From: JBBSUQ01 sp038234235
Lineage (GTDB): Bacteria > Bacteroidota > Bacteroidia > Flavobacteriales_D > Crocinitomicaceae
Reading direction: 5' to 3'
NCBI GenBank assembly: GCA_038234235.1
Contig: JBBSUQ010000019.1
Coordinates: 1 to 27,016 of the forward strand
DNA length: 27,016 bases
Below, one piece after another: positions 6,798-15,475 of this stretch. The translations under genes were made by a program, and so were the position numbers. Each line of letters opens with the position of its first letter. Position 1 is the first letter of the stretch. The notes beneath the pieces were generated by a model that was not told where the DNA came from, made no database searches, and saw only the letters and a program-made list of their open reading frames with translations.

Positions 6798-8849
6798 TTA
6801 TTGCACTTTTAGAAAACTATAGTTTTTTCCATAGTAAAGCATTTGCTCCACAAAATTCTGACTATAATCAATAGTAATATCAGTAATATTGCCATCTTTA
6901 TCTTTTTTCACCACAAAAATTGGATTTACAAAACCACTGTAAGGAGCAATATTTAATGGTTTAACTCTATCTAAAACTTGCTGATGAACTTTGGCATCTA
7001 CTTTAACACCATATTTCTCTACCAAATTTTTACCTGAATTATAATCACCTTCTGATTTAATTCTCTGAATTTCTCTTAAAAGTTCACCGAACAATACACG
7101 AAGTTTGCCATAATCTTTTATATCGTAATACGTTTTGCCATCGCGCTCAATTTTTTCAATCACTTTATCTTTCAAACCTTTTTCATAAACCCAAGCAGCT
7201 ACTAATTGGCGGTTTTGCATGTGCTCTTCTTCCACTTGTTTGCCCATTTCAAGTCTTTGCAACTGTGTTAACATACCATTTCTGATATAGCCGTCATATT
7301 CTGCCTTTCCTACTTCAAGACTTGGTATCAATCCTATATCAACTAATTTTTGATCCATTATATAATAAAGTCCAACCAAATCAGCTCTTGCTTCTTCAAG
7401 TGTAGATGAATAATTTTTCAATGTTTGTGCTGGTTGTCCAACTCCTGGATTTATTTGACCAGAAGCATGACCAATCACTTCATGCAAAGCAGTATGTATT
7501 TTTCCTGCTAAACTTCCGTATTTCAAAGCTCTATCAATTTCTTCTTGATCGTTAGCAAATTCTTCTGTAACTGAAGGTCCGCCCGCTTTATCGTAGGCAG
7601 CAATAATGTTTCCTAAACTCACAGATTTTGAACCATGTTCTTGTCTAATCCAGTTATTGTTGGGCAAATTAACTCCAATTGGAGTGCTTGGAGAAGCATC
7701 ACCCGCTTCACTTGCAACCTGAACAACCTTATAGCTTACACCTTTTACGTTTTTCTTTTTGTGTTCAGGTAAAAGTGTTGAATTATCTTCGAACCACTGT
7801 GCATTTTCAGCTACAACCTTCATTTGTTTTGAAGCTTCAAAATCTGTAATTTGAACCATACTTTCATAAGAAGCACGTTTACCCAAAGCATCACCATAAA
7901 TTTCAATAAATCCATTTATATAATCTATATCGCCTTCTGTAGCTTGAACCCAAAGAACATTGTATTCGTCCCAAGTTCCAAGATCTCCAGTTTTGTAATA
8001 TTCAATTAATTTTTGAATTGCTTTTTTCTGTTTTTCATTTTCAGCTACACCAACTGCTTTATCAAGCCAAAAAATTATTTGGTCAATAGCTGAACCATAA
8101 AGTCCACCAGATTTATAAACTTCTTCTGTCAATTTACCATCTTTCATTACCAATTTAGAATTTAAACCTAATTCTCTTGGACGAGGATCGGAAAGATCGG
8201 ACATTTTATCATAATAATCACTTACCATTTTTTGGGTAACACCTTCTCCGTAAAATCCATTGGCCGAAGAAACAATCATATCTTTTTTTGAATCTTTTAC
8301 TTTCCGTTTCATTCCAACAGTGCTACTAAAAATTAGTTCTTTGGCTTCTGTTGAAATACTTGCTCCAGTTTCACTTAGCAATTTGTCAAAATAAGTCTCT
8401 GAAAATTTCGGCATTATTTTATCCATACCGTAATGATGGTGGACTCCATTGGCAAACCATATTTGTTTAGTATAAGTTAAAAAATTGTTCCAATCTTCAT
8501 CCCCAGAATTACTTCCTTTTTTCTCTATAATTTTCTCTAAAGTTTTTCTTATTTCTAAATTATGAGGATTATTCTGAGCGAATATTATATCTCTACCAGA
8601 TAAACCAGCTTGCGATAAATAATAAACTAATTTCTTCTGATCGAGCTTTAAGTTGTCAAAACCGTTTATCTCGTATCTCAGAACTTGAATATCAGCAAAA
8701 CGATCAACTTTAACGTCCAAACTATCACTTTTTTCATTGTTCATGTCAGTTTCAATTTCAGTTTTATCAATGTCTTCTTTGTTATTTTGGCAGGAATACA
8801 ATAATCCCATTGCTGAAAAAGCTATAACTACCGCAGATTTTAATATCAT
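6798..8849 (-). CDS. Dipeptidyl-peptidase III family (M49) zinc lipoprotein
   Basis: A 683-aa lipoprotein (lipobox LLYSC, Cys20) that belongs to peptidase family M49, zinc enzymes that release dipeptides from peptide N-termini. The two diagnostic motifs are present: HEVIGH (residues 456-461, zinc ligands His456 and His461, general base Glu457) and EEARAD (485-490, supplying the third ligand Glu). The six-residue spacing HExxGH is specific to M49. Length fits the family. Bacteroidota homologues are often mislabelled as dihydrofolate reductase; nothing here supports that name. The lipid anchor implies a periplasmic or surface role in peptide nutrition. It lies 67 bp after the unknown lipoprotein on the same strand with no clear promoter between them, so it is probably the last gene of a trmH-lipoprotein-peptidase operon ending at the 6731-6771 terminator. 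Confidence 0.9.
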   Translation of the reverse strand: MILKSAVVIAFSAMGLLYSCQNNKEDIDKTEIETDMNNEKSDSLDVKVDRFADIQVLRYEINGFDNLKLDQKKLVYYLSQAGLSGRDIIFAQNNPHNLEIRKTLEKIIEKKGSNSGDEDWNNFLTYTKQIWFANGVHHHYGMDKIMPKFSETYFDKLLSETGASISTEAKELIFSSTVGMKRKVKDSKKDMIVSSANGFYGEGVTQKMVSDYYDKMSDLSDPRPRELGLNSKLVMKDGKLTEEVYKSGGLYGSAIDQIIFWLDKAVGVAENEKQKKAIQKLIEYYKTGDLGTWDEYNVLWVQATEGDIDYINGFIEIYGDALGKRASYESMVQITDFEASKQMKVVAENAQWFEDNSTLLPEHKKKNVKGVSYKVVQVASEAGDASPSTPIGVNLPNNNWIRQEHGSKSVSLGNIIAAYDKAGGPSVTEEFANDQEEIDRALKYGSLAGKIHTALHEVIGHASGQINPGVGQPAQTLKNYSSTLEEARADLVGLYYIMDQKLVDIGLIPSLEVGKAEYDGYIRNGMLTQLQRLEMGKQVEEEHMQNRQLVAAWVYEKGLKDKVIEKIERDGKTYYDIKDYGKLRVLFGELLREIQRIKSEGDYNSGKNLVEKYGVKVDAKVHQQVLDRVKPLNIAPYSGFVNPIFVVKKDKDGNITDITIDYSQNFVEQMLYYGKNYSFLKVQ

Positions 8850-8916
8850 AAATTTATTTTTTTGGTTTTATTTTTTTTGGTTTTTAAAATTACTAAATCT
8901 ATTTCTATTCTGCCAA

Positions 8917-9489
8917 CTATTTGTAAAGTTGAATAAAACCCATACTGTAAGTTGTGTCAATAATCATTCTAGCAAAATCGTATTTTTTAATTGTATCCAT
9001 TTCCTTAATTTTATAAATATTATTTCTTTCAAATAATGATTCAATGCCATTGGTAGTTGCAATTAAATTTTTCACATCTGGATCAAAAAACTCAAAATCT
9101 GCTGAAATATATTTTCCTGTTTTATCCGCAAACCAGTATTTGCATTTCAACCTTCTAGTTTCATCCCAAAAATCGAGTTCTAAAAATGATTCTCGTCTTT
9201 TATTTGACCAAAAAGTTTTGAATTCTAAAAAATTAGATTCAAGATATATTTTTGCCTTCTCAAGATTAATTCGCATTTGGTCGTTGAAGGCATATTTATC
9301 AAAAAAATTGGTGAGATTTCTTTCATTCATATTAATTTTAAAGGAATCTATGTGCGCATTTGAGGTTGAATCAATTTTAGAATTAAAGTCTTCGGATGGC
9401 TTATAGTTAATTTTCAAATCTGGAATTTCGTCACAGGATATAAAAGTGAGTAAAAAGAAAATAGTTAGAAAATACAAGTATATTTTCAT
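8917..9489 (-). CDS. Hypothetical lipoprotein
   Basis: A 190-aa protein with a clear lipoprotein signal (hydrophobic residues 4-17, TFISC with Cys19). I do not recognise the family. The mature part is charged and rich in Lys, Asp, Phe and Asn, with the segments NFFDKYAFNDQMRINLEKAK, FWSNKRRES and ISADFEFFDP. A single small alpha/beta domain of about 150 residues seems likely. The ATG overlaps the stop of the upstream SpoU methyltransferase gene by 4 bp (ATGA arrangement), so the two are almost certainly translated from one mRNA. The M49 peptidase gene follows after 67 bp. A shared mRNA with a tRNA/rRNA methyltransferase does not reveal its role. Confidence 0.7.
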   Translation of the reverse strand: MKIYLYFLTIFFLLTFISCDEIPDLKINYKPSEDFNSKIDSTSNAHIDSFKINMNERNLTNFFDKYAFNDQMRINLEKAKIYLESNFLEFKTFWSNKRRESFLELDFWDETRRLKCKYWFADKTGKYISADFEFFDPDVKNLIATTNGIESLFERNNIYKIKEMDTIKKYDFARMIIDTTYSMGFIQLYK

Positions 9490-10226
9490 ACTAAATTTCT
9501 TGAAAATTCACTTAAAATAATAGCTGTAGCACTTGCAACATTTAGCGACTCGGCATCCCCGAAATTTGGTATAGAAATCGAATGTTGTATTAATTTACCA
9601 ATTTCCGGACTAATGCCGTTACCTTCATTACCTAAAACTATTATTGCACTTTCTTTAAGTTGCTGGTTGTAAATACTCTCTCCATTCATAAAAGCTCCAT
9701 AAATTGGGCGATTATCAACGGATAAATAATCTGAAATATCGGTATATGTAATTTTTACGCGGCAAAAAGCTCCCATACTTGCTTGAATAACCTTTGGATT
9801 GAAACAATCTACAGTATTTATCGAACAAACAATTTCAGAAATACCAAACCAATCTGCCATTCTCCAAATCGTGCCTAAATTTCCAGGATCTTGAATATTA
9901 TCTAAAACTAGCGTTATTTTATTTGATGAATAATGATTAATATCCATTGGAATTTTTGCAACTGCCAAAATATTACTTGCTGAATGAAGTGCCGAAAGTT
10001 GTGACATTTCTGAACTTTCTACCTCAAAATTTTCCCATTTCTGTTTGAAGATAGAAAATTTATCATTTTTTAACTGTACCACACAAAGTATGGTTTCCGG
10101 CAAAAACTTTATCAATTCTGCAACATTCTTAGCGCCTTCAATGATATACGAAGATTCCAATTCCCTATTCTTCTTCCGATGAAGAGAACGGATCCATTTG
10201 TTCTTATTTTTGGAAAGTACCGCCAA
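9486..10226 (-). CDS. SpoU/TrmH-family RNA 2'-O-methyltransferase
   Basis: A 246-aa SPOUT-class methyltransferase that transfers methyl from S-adenosylmethionine to a ribose 2'-hydroxyl in tRNA or rRNA. The N-terminal SpoU substrate-binding part (SKNKNKWIRSLHRKKNREL...YIIEG) is followed by the three trefoil-knot motifs: motif 1 DNIQDPGNLGTIWRMADWFG (109-128), motif 2 VLGNEGNGIS (197-206) and motif 3 IPNFGDAESLNVASA (219-233). RlmB-like and TrmH-like enzymes share these, so the target nucleotide cannot be named. The start is a TTG, since the conserved N-terminus begins within six residues of it and no ATG is nearby. It is the first gene of a minus-strand operon and overlaps the next gene by 4 bp. 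Its start lies only 41 bp from that of the divergent Omp85 gene. Confidence 0.88.
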   Translation of the reverse strand: MAVLSKNKNKWIRSLHRKKNRELESSYIIEGAKNVAELIKFLPETILCVVQLKNDKFSIFKQKWENFEVESSEMSQLSALHSASNILAVAKIPMDINHYSSNKITLVLDNIQDPGNLGTIWRMADWFGISEIVCSINTVDCFNPKVIQASMGAFCRVKITYTDISDYLSVDNRPIYGAFMNGESIYNQQLKESAIIVLGNEGNGISPEIGKLIQHSISIPNFGDAESLNVASATAIILSEFSRNLV

Positions 10227-10241
10227 TACTATTGATTTTAC

Positions 10242-10249
10242 TATTTTTG
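10242..10249 (+). promoter_or_regulatory. Probable -7 box of the Omp85 gene
   Basis: TATTTTTG matches TAnnTTTG, giving a predicted transcript start near 10255. This excludes the in-frame TTG at 10232 and supports the TTG at 10268 as the Omp85 start. No convincing -33 element was found. Confidence 0.45.
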
Positions 10250-10267
10250 TCGTTCAAAAATCAAGTT

Positions 10268-12964
10268 TTGAATCGTATTAAATTTTTGCATTTCTACATT
10301 TTGCTAATTGCAAGCCTTGCAGCTTGTAAATTAACTAAAAACGTGCCCGAAGGTAAATATTTAATTAAGAAAAACAAAATAGTCGTTGAGGGAGAAAAAA
10401 TGAGTGCAACTCCTCTCTATGGTATAATAAGACAACCTGAAAACACAAGATTTTTAGGACTTAAAATTAAACTCGGATTTTATAATATTTACGATTCCAC
10501 CAAAGTTGCCAATAAGAGGCAAATAATGGATATTAAAATCCGAGAAAAGAATAAAAAAAAGCAGGCAAGAGAAGATAAAGTCGACACAAAAAGAAAAACT
10601 GCTGCACGAGAAATTGGTGATTCCACTTACGTAAAAAAGACGATTCCAAAAAAAGACACAATTGAACCAAGAATGTTTTTTAAAGAATGGGTCAAATATA
10701 AGCTTGGAGAACCACCTGTAATTTTAGATACAAGTTTATATATTAGAACATTAAGTCAACTTAATAATTATATGAAACGTAAAGGATATTATTACAGCTC
10801 AACAGCTGGGGTAATTGATTTTCAAGACAACAAAAAAGCAATTGTCACTTACACAATACAAACTGGTGCAAGATATTACATTGATACCTTTCAGTTAAAT
10901 TGTCCCAATGAATCTGTGGCAGGTTCAATTACCAAATATATCAACAAACAAGATAAAAGTTTCTTGACAGGCAGGCCATTAGATGCCGATTATTTAAATA
11001 CAATAAGAACAAGAATTGCAAAACATTTAAAGGACGACGCATTTTATGGATTCTCTCCCGCCAGTATAACTTTTGAAGCAGATTCTAATAATTTAAAAGA
11101 CAACAAGTTAAATATAGCGATAAACGTTGCTGACAGATTGGTTCGATCCGAAGAAAACCGAGATTCATTAGTTTCAGTGCCATATAAAGTTTATCACATG
11201 AGAAACGTTTATTTTCATTTGAGCGATTCAACTTTGTATAAGGGAAATTTGCGTAGAACGATTGTTGATAGTTTGGGTTTACCTTTAAGTAGTGGCCAGT
11301 TTTTAACAACTATAGATACATTTTATTATGCTGAAATATATGAAAAAAACTCAAGTAACGGAGAAAAACAGCTCGATCAATACAGAATGGCAATATTTAC
11401 ATACAACGGTGAAATGTTTGTGAAACCAAAAATCATAGAATCTCAAAATTATCTAGAACATACAAATTACTATAAAGATTACTATTTGGACAGATCCTAT
11501 TCACGTTTATTAGATTTAGGTGTATTTCAGGTAGTTAAACCAGTTTTTGAAGAAATTAAAAATACAGATTCGCTAGACATTCATTATTATTTGATACCTG
11601 TGAAAAAGCGAAGTTTTGGTTTAGAACCAAGGGCCACAACTTCTAATGGTTATTTAGGAATATCTGCATCTATAAATTATATTGATAAAAACATTTGGAG
11701 ATCAGCCACTAAAATGACCATTTCGTTGGCGGGGGGTATAGAATCTCAGCCACCAATTTTTGATAAAACCGTTGACGGAGATAAAATAAAAACATCCGCA
11801 AGAGCCTTTAATACTTTTGAATTTGGACCAAGTATTAAATTTGAAATACCCGGAATTTTTCCAATTCCTATTACAAATATTAGTAAGCGAGCAAAACCTA
11901 AAACTCAAATTTCTTTAGGATTCAACGTTCAGCAACGAACAGATTTTACTAGAAACATACTACAAACCAACTATTTATGGAAGTTTTTTGTTGGAAAGAG
12001 CCAAATATTCACAGTAGGTCTACCCACATCTTCAGTTATAAAAATCGTGAAAATTGATAAAAGCGAAGATTTTAAGAAAAGAATCAATGATTTAAATGAC
12101 CTTTTTCTTCAAAATGCTTACAGCAGCCAGTTAATTTGGCAGGATATAAAACTAACATTTGAGTTCAATGATAAGAATTTAGATAAGAAAAGACTAAATC
12201 CTTTTGACAAGGGAAATTTGTACAATCAAATATCTTTTGATCCTGCAGGTTTATTTTTATCCGCTTTTAATTCTAAGTTGTCGCAAGACACAAATGGCAG
12301 ATATTTAATTGCAAACATACCTTATTCACAATTCGTCAGAATAGATGAAGAGGTTATTTATTCTTATCCATTTTCAGGTCTTAGAAGTTTACATTTACAC
12401 GGTTTAGCAGGTTTCGGAAAACCTTATGGAAATAGTTCAACTTCCTTACCTTACGATTATGCATTTTTTGCAGGTGGTGCAAATGATAACAGGGGCTGGA
12501 AAGCAAGAACTTTAGGCCCGGGATCTTACAAATACTATTTAGATACTAACCGAACTGCAACCCAAATAGGTGATATAAGAATTGGTGGTTCAATAGAATA
12601 CAGATTTAATTTGGGTGGGCCATTTAGAGGAGCAGTTTTTACAGATGCGGGGAATATTTGGCTTATAAATAATGATGTTAAAAGGCCAGGTGGACAATTT
12701 TCTAAAAATTGGATAAATGACATAGCCGTTGCAGGAGGAGTGGGAATACGATACGATTTTGTTTATTTTGTATTAAGAGTTGATTTAGGTTTTCCTCTTA
12801 GAAATCCGGCCTTACCTGATGGTGCCAAATGGATCACCCAAAGTAGAGATCCATATTTACAAGAAATACAGGCTGGCAAAGTTCTATATGGTGACGATTT
12901 TGATGAATTTTTACCAAAACCGTTTAAATGGCAATTGCATTTTGGTATCAATTACCCATTCTAA
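10268..12964 (+). CDS. Omp85-superfamily outer-membrane protein (BamA/TamA-like) with lipoprotein signal
   Basis: An 898-aa outer-membrane protein. From the TTG at 10268 it begins with NRIKFLHFYILLIASLAAC, a lipoprotein-type signal typical of the Bacteroidota BamA/TamA-like group. POTRA-like periplasmic domains follow (about residues 20-430) and include a Lys/Arg/Glu-rich stretch around 95-130. The C-terminal half is the Omp85 barrel, with the hallmark AGGANDNRGW segment (the counterpart of the VRGF/Y motif on the lid loop), then IGGSIEYRFNLGGPFRGAVF and a final aromatic strand WQLHFGINYPF. Such proteins assist outer-membrane protein insertion or, in the TamA branch, envelope maintenance. It lacks the multiple-POTRA length of canonical BamA and so is probably the auxiliary paralogue. 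An earlier TTG (10232) adds 12 residues but lies upstream of the likely promoter. Confidence 0.87.
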   Translation: MNRIKFLHFYILLIASLAACKLTKNVPEGKYLIKKNKIVVEGEKMSATPLYGIIRQPENTRFLGLKIKLGFYNIYDSTKVANKRQIMDIKIREKNKKKQAREDKVDTKRKTAAREIGDSTYVKKTIPKKDTIEPRMFFKEWVKYKLGEPPVILDTSLYIRTLSQLNNYMKRKGYYYSSTAGVIDFQDNKKAIVTYTIQTGARYYIDTFQLNCPNESVAGSITKYINKQDKSFLTGRPLDADYLNTIRTRIAKHLKDDAFYGFSPASITFEADSNNLKDNKLNIAINVADRLVRSEENRDSLVSVPYKVYHMRNVYFHLSDSTLYKGNLRRTIVDSLGLPLSSGQFLTTIDTFYYAEIYEKNSSNGEKQLDQYRMAIFTYNGEMFVKPKIIESQNYLEHTNYYKDYYLDRSYSRLLDLGVFQVVKPVFEEIKNTDSLDIHYYLIPVKKRSFGLEPRATTSNGYLGISASINYIDKNIWRSATKMTISLAGGIESQPPIFDKTVDGDKIKTSARAFNTFEFGPSIKFEIPGIFPIPITNISKRAKPKTQISLGFNVQQRTDFTRNILQTNYLWKFFVGKSQIFTVGLPTSSVIKIVKIDKSEDFKKRINDLNDLFLQNAYSSQLIWQDIKLTFEFNDKNLDKKRLNPFDKGNLYNQISFDPAGLFLSAFNSKLSQDTNGRYLIANIPYSQFVRIDEEVIYSYPFSGLRSLHLHGLAGFGKPYGNSSTSLPYDYAFFAGGANDNRGWKARTLGPGSYKYYLDTNRTATQIGDIRIGGSIEYRFNLGGPFRGAVFTDAGNIWLINNDVKRPGGQFSKNWINDIAVAGGVGIRYDFVYFVLRVDLGFPLRNPALPDGAKWITQSRDPYLQEIQAGKVLYGDDFDEFLPKPFKWQLHFGINYPF

Positions 12965-13014
12965 TAGGTTTTTTTTAATTACCAATTTCTCTTAACAAAC
13001 TTTTTTTACTACAT

Positions 13015-15300
13015 TTAATTTTCAAAAATCTCAAGATTTGCATAGCGTAGCAATAATGTTTTAGCTCCGTGGGTTGGGAAAAAAATAGTTGCTTTTTTAT
13101 CTTGTCCGCTGCCCTCTAATTTTAATATTTTTCCTTTACCAAACCTTTCATGCCCAACATTATAACCAACTTTTAAATCTAAATCTGTTGAACCAGAAAT
13201 TTTTGAAGCTGAAGAAATTGGCTGTAAATTTTTTAAATTAATTCCTCCAACCGATTTATTTAATCCACCAAGAGAATTGAAATTTCTTTCATTTAATGAT
13301 CGACCTTGAGATCTTTCAACAATTGGAAAATGTAAATATTGAGAATCTATCTCATCAATAAATCTACTGGATTCTGATGAAGTTACTTTTCCCCATAAAA
13401 ATCTAGACCGCGCATAAGATAAGGTACAACCCGTTTTTGCGCGTGTTATTGCTACGTAAAATAATCTTCGTTCTTCTTCTAAATCAGCTCTTGAACTCAA
13501 AGTCATTTGACTAGGAAACAAGTTTTCTTCTAAACCCACTAAATAGACATAAGGAAATTCTAAACCTTTGCTAGAGTGAATTGTCATTAAAGTAACAAAG
13601 TTTTTCTCCTGTCCTTTATCCTCATCTGCATCAGTAAGTAGTGCAACATCCATTAAAAATTCTGCCAAATATTTGGTTTCAATTTCTTCTCCTTCTTCAA
13701 TGTCATCAAAAGGATTCGTGAATTCCTGAACTGCTGCCAAAAGTGCCTCCACATTTTGATAATGCTCAACTTCTTCCGGACCTTTGTCTTTATCTTTATA
13801 CAAATCTTTTAAAATACCCGACTGATTTGCAATTTCTTGTGCCATCGTATAAGCATTTAACTTTTCCATTTGAGCAGAAAAACTCTGAATCATGGTTACA
13901 AATTGATAAATTTTTGCCCTCGTTCCCGAATTTAATGGAACAGGATATTTATCCATATTTGAAATTACATCCCAAAAACTTACATCGTGTTTACTGGCAG
14001 ATATAATTATATTATCAATTGAGGTTTTTCCAATTGCCCTTTTTGGATAATTAATAACTCTCTTTACAGCCTCTTCATCATGATTATTTGCAGCGAGTCT
14101 AAAATAAGCCAACAAATCTTTAATTTCTTTCCGCTGATAAAAAGATATTCCACCATAAATTTTGTACGGAATATTCATTTTTCTTAAAGATTCCTCAAAA
14201 GAACGAGATTGCTTGTTAGTTCTGTAAAGAATAGCAAAATCATTATATGAAAGACCGTTACCCTGCTTTGTATCATAAATTTTCGCAACAATTACCTTTC
14301 CTTCTTCATTATCAGTTGCACAAGGCACAACTTCTAAATGTGACCCCAATTCATTTTCGGTCCAAACATTTTTTTGTATTTGATCTTTGTTATGTTTAAT
14401 TAAACTATTTGCTGCTTCAACTATATTTTTAGAGCTTCTATAATTTTGCTCCAGTTTGTACATTTTAAAATCTGGATAATCTTTTCTGAAATTCAAGATA
14501 TTTTCAATATTTGCACCTCTAAAAGAATAGATAGATTGTGCATCGTCTCCAACTACACAAATATTTTCATAAACGGCTGCAAGTTTTTTAACTATTAGAT
14601 ATTGAGCATAATTGGTATCTTGGTACTCATCAACCAATATATATTTGTATTTGTGTTGGTAATAATGTAAAATATCTGGAAAATCTCGCAGTAAAATATT
14701 TGTTTGATAGAGTAAATCATCAAAGTCCATTGCTCCAGCCTTAAAACATCTTGATGCGTAAGCCTTATAAATTCTAGCTATTTCAGGTCTCTTAGCAGCC
14801 ACATCTTCCAACATAATTTCCGGATTTTCTGCATATGCTTCTGGGGAAATTAAATTGTTTTTAGCCGTAGAAATTCTACCGTAAACAGAACTTGGTTTGT
14901 ATAATTTATTATCTAAAGAAAACTCATTAACAATATCTCGTAAAAGACTTTTGGTGTCTTGCGTATCATAAATTGTAAAATTTGTGGGATATCCCAAACG
15001 ATCGGCATTGTAGCGTAAAATTCTAGAAAAAACAGAGTGAAACGTACCCATTGTAATATTTTTGGCTTCACCCAAACCTACAATCTTGTCGATTCTTTCT
15101 TTCATTTCACGAGCGGCCTTATTTGTAAAAGTTAACGCCATAACATTAAAAGGATCTATGCCGTTATCTACCATAAAAGCAATTCGATAAGTCAGCACTC
15201 TAGTTTTTCCAGATCCTGCGCCGGCTATAACCATTGTTGGGCCTTCAAAATTTTCAACTGCCACCCTTTGGCTTTCATTTAATTCATCAAGGTAATTCAT
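13015..15300 (-). CDS. pcrA: ATP-dependent DNA helicase PcrA/UvrD (superfamily 1A)
   Basis: A 761-aa 3'-5' DNA helicase acting in nucleotide-excision and mismatch repair and in removal of protein or RNA polymerase blocks. The motifs appear in order: Q-motif region LNESQRVAV, Walker A AGAGSGKT (26-33), motif Ia ALTFTNKAAREM (55-66), Walker B DEYQDT (224-229), motif III GDDAQSIYSFRGA (251-263), motif IV QNYRSS (about 285-290), motif V TIHSSKGLEF and motif VI RRLFYVAITRAK. The C-terminal VGHERFGKGKIL segment is the small Tudor-like domain of PcrA/UvrD that contacts RNA polymerase. Length and domain set are complete. A TATTTTTG box (15352-15359, minus strand) gives a plausible leader of about 45 nt. 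It converges on the Omp85 gene with only 50 bp between them and no clear hairpin there. Confidence 0.96.
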   Translation of the reverse strand: MNYLDELNESQRVAVENFEGPTMVIAGAGSGKTRVLTYRIAFMVDNGIDPFNVMALTFTNKAAREMKERIDKIVGLGEAKNITMGTFHSVFSRILRYNADRLGYPTNFTIYDTQDTKSLLRDIVNEFSLDNKLYKPSSVYGRISTAKNNLISPEAYAENPEIMLEDVAAKRPEIARIYKAYASRCFKAGAMDFDDLLYQTNILLRDFPDILHYYQHKYKYILVDEYQDTNYAQYLIVKKLAAVYENICVVGDDAQSIYSFRGANIENILNFRKDYPDFKMYKLEQNYRSSKNIVEAANSLIKHNKDQIQKNVWTENELGSHLEVVPCATDNEEGKVIVAKIYDTKQGNGLSYNDFAILYRTNKQSRSFEESLRKMNIPYKIYGGISFYQRKEIKDLLAYFRLAANNHDEEAVKRVINYPKRAIGKTSIDNIIISASKHDVSFWDVISNMDKYPVPLNSGTRAKIYQFVTMIQSFSAQMEKLNAYTMAQEIANQSGILKDLYKDKDKGPEEVEHYQNVEALLAAVQEFTNPFDDIEEGEEIETKYLAEFLMDVALLTDADEDKGQEKNFVTLMTIHSSKGLEFPYVYLVGLEENLFPSQMTLSSRADLEEERRLFYVAITRAKTGCTLSYARSRFLWGKVTSSESSRFIDEIDSQYLHFPIVERSQGRSLNERNFNSLGGLNKSVGGINLKNLQPISSASKISGSTDLDLKVGYNVGHERFGKGKILKLEGSGQDKKATIFFPTHGAKTLLLRYANLEIFEN

Positions 15301-15351
15301 GTTTAAAAACTTGTCGTATAAAAGTTATGTTCGTTAAAATATTAAACAATA

Positions 15352-15359
15352 CAAAAATA
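15352..15359 (-). promoter_or_regulatory. Possible promoter -7 box of pcrA
   Basis: TATTTTTG on the minus strand, about 50 nt before the pcrA ATG. No good -33 match. Confidence 0.4.
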
Positions 15360-15437
15360 ATCATTTGTAATGAAGCATCTCTTACTTTTTAAATAAGTTT
15401 TTCACAAATGAATTATTTCAGTTACATTAATTAGTTA

Positions 15438-15445
15438 TAAATTTG
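15438..15445 (+). promoter_or_regulatory. Probable promoter -7 box of the aldolase gene
   Basis: TAAATTTG fits TAnnTTTG 30 nt before the ATG at 15476, giving a leader of roughly 25 nt for the aldolase-accD transcript. Confidence 0.5.
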
Positions 15446-15475
15446 CGCTTTGATAATTATTTTAAAATTATATTA

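Noticed and set aside
6798..8849. Dihydrofolate reductase label often given to homologues of this protein
   Set aside because: HExxGH and EEARAD motifs and the length fit peptidase family M49; nothing resembles a dihydrofolate reductase fold.
8852..8890. Repeated TTTTTTTGGTTTTA-like sequence upstream of the M49 gene
   Set aside because: It is low-complexity T/G sequence with two imperfect copies; I see no structure or promoter match.
12965..13014. Possible terminator between the convergent Omp85 and pcrA genes
   Set aside because: There are T and A runs but no stem of more than a few base pairs.
15443..15475. N-terminal extension of the aldolase from TTG 15443
   Set aside because: It overlaps the likely promoter box and adds residues not seen in class II aldolases; ATG 15476 is preferred.
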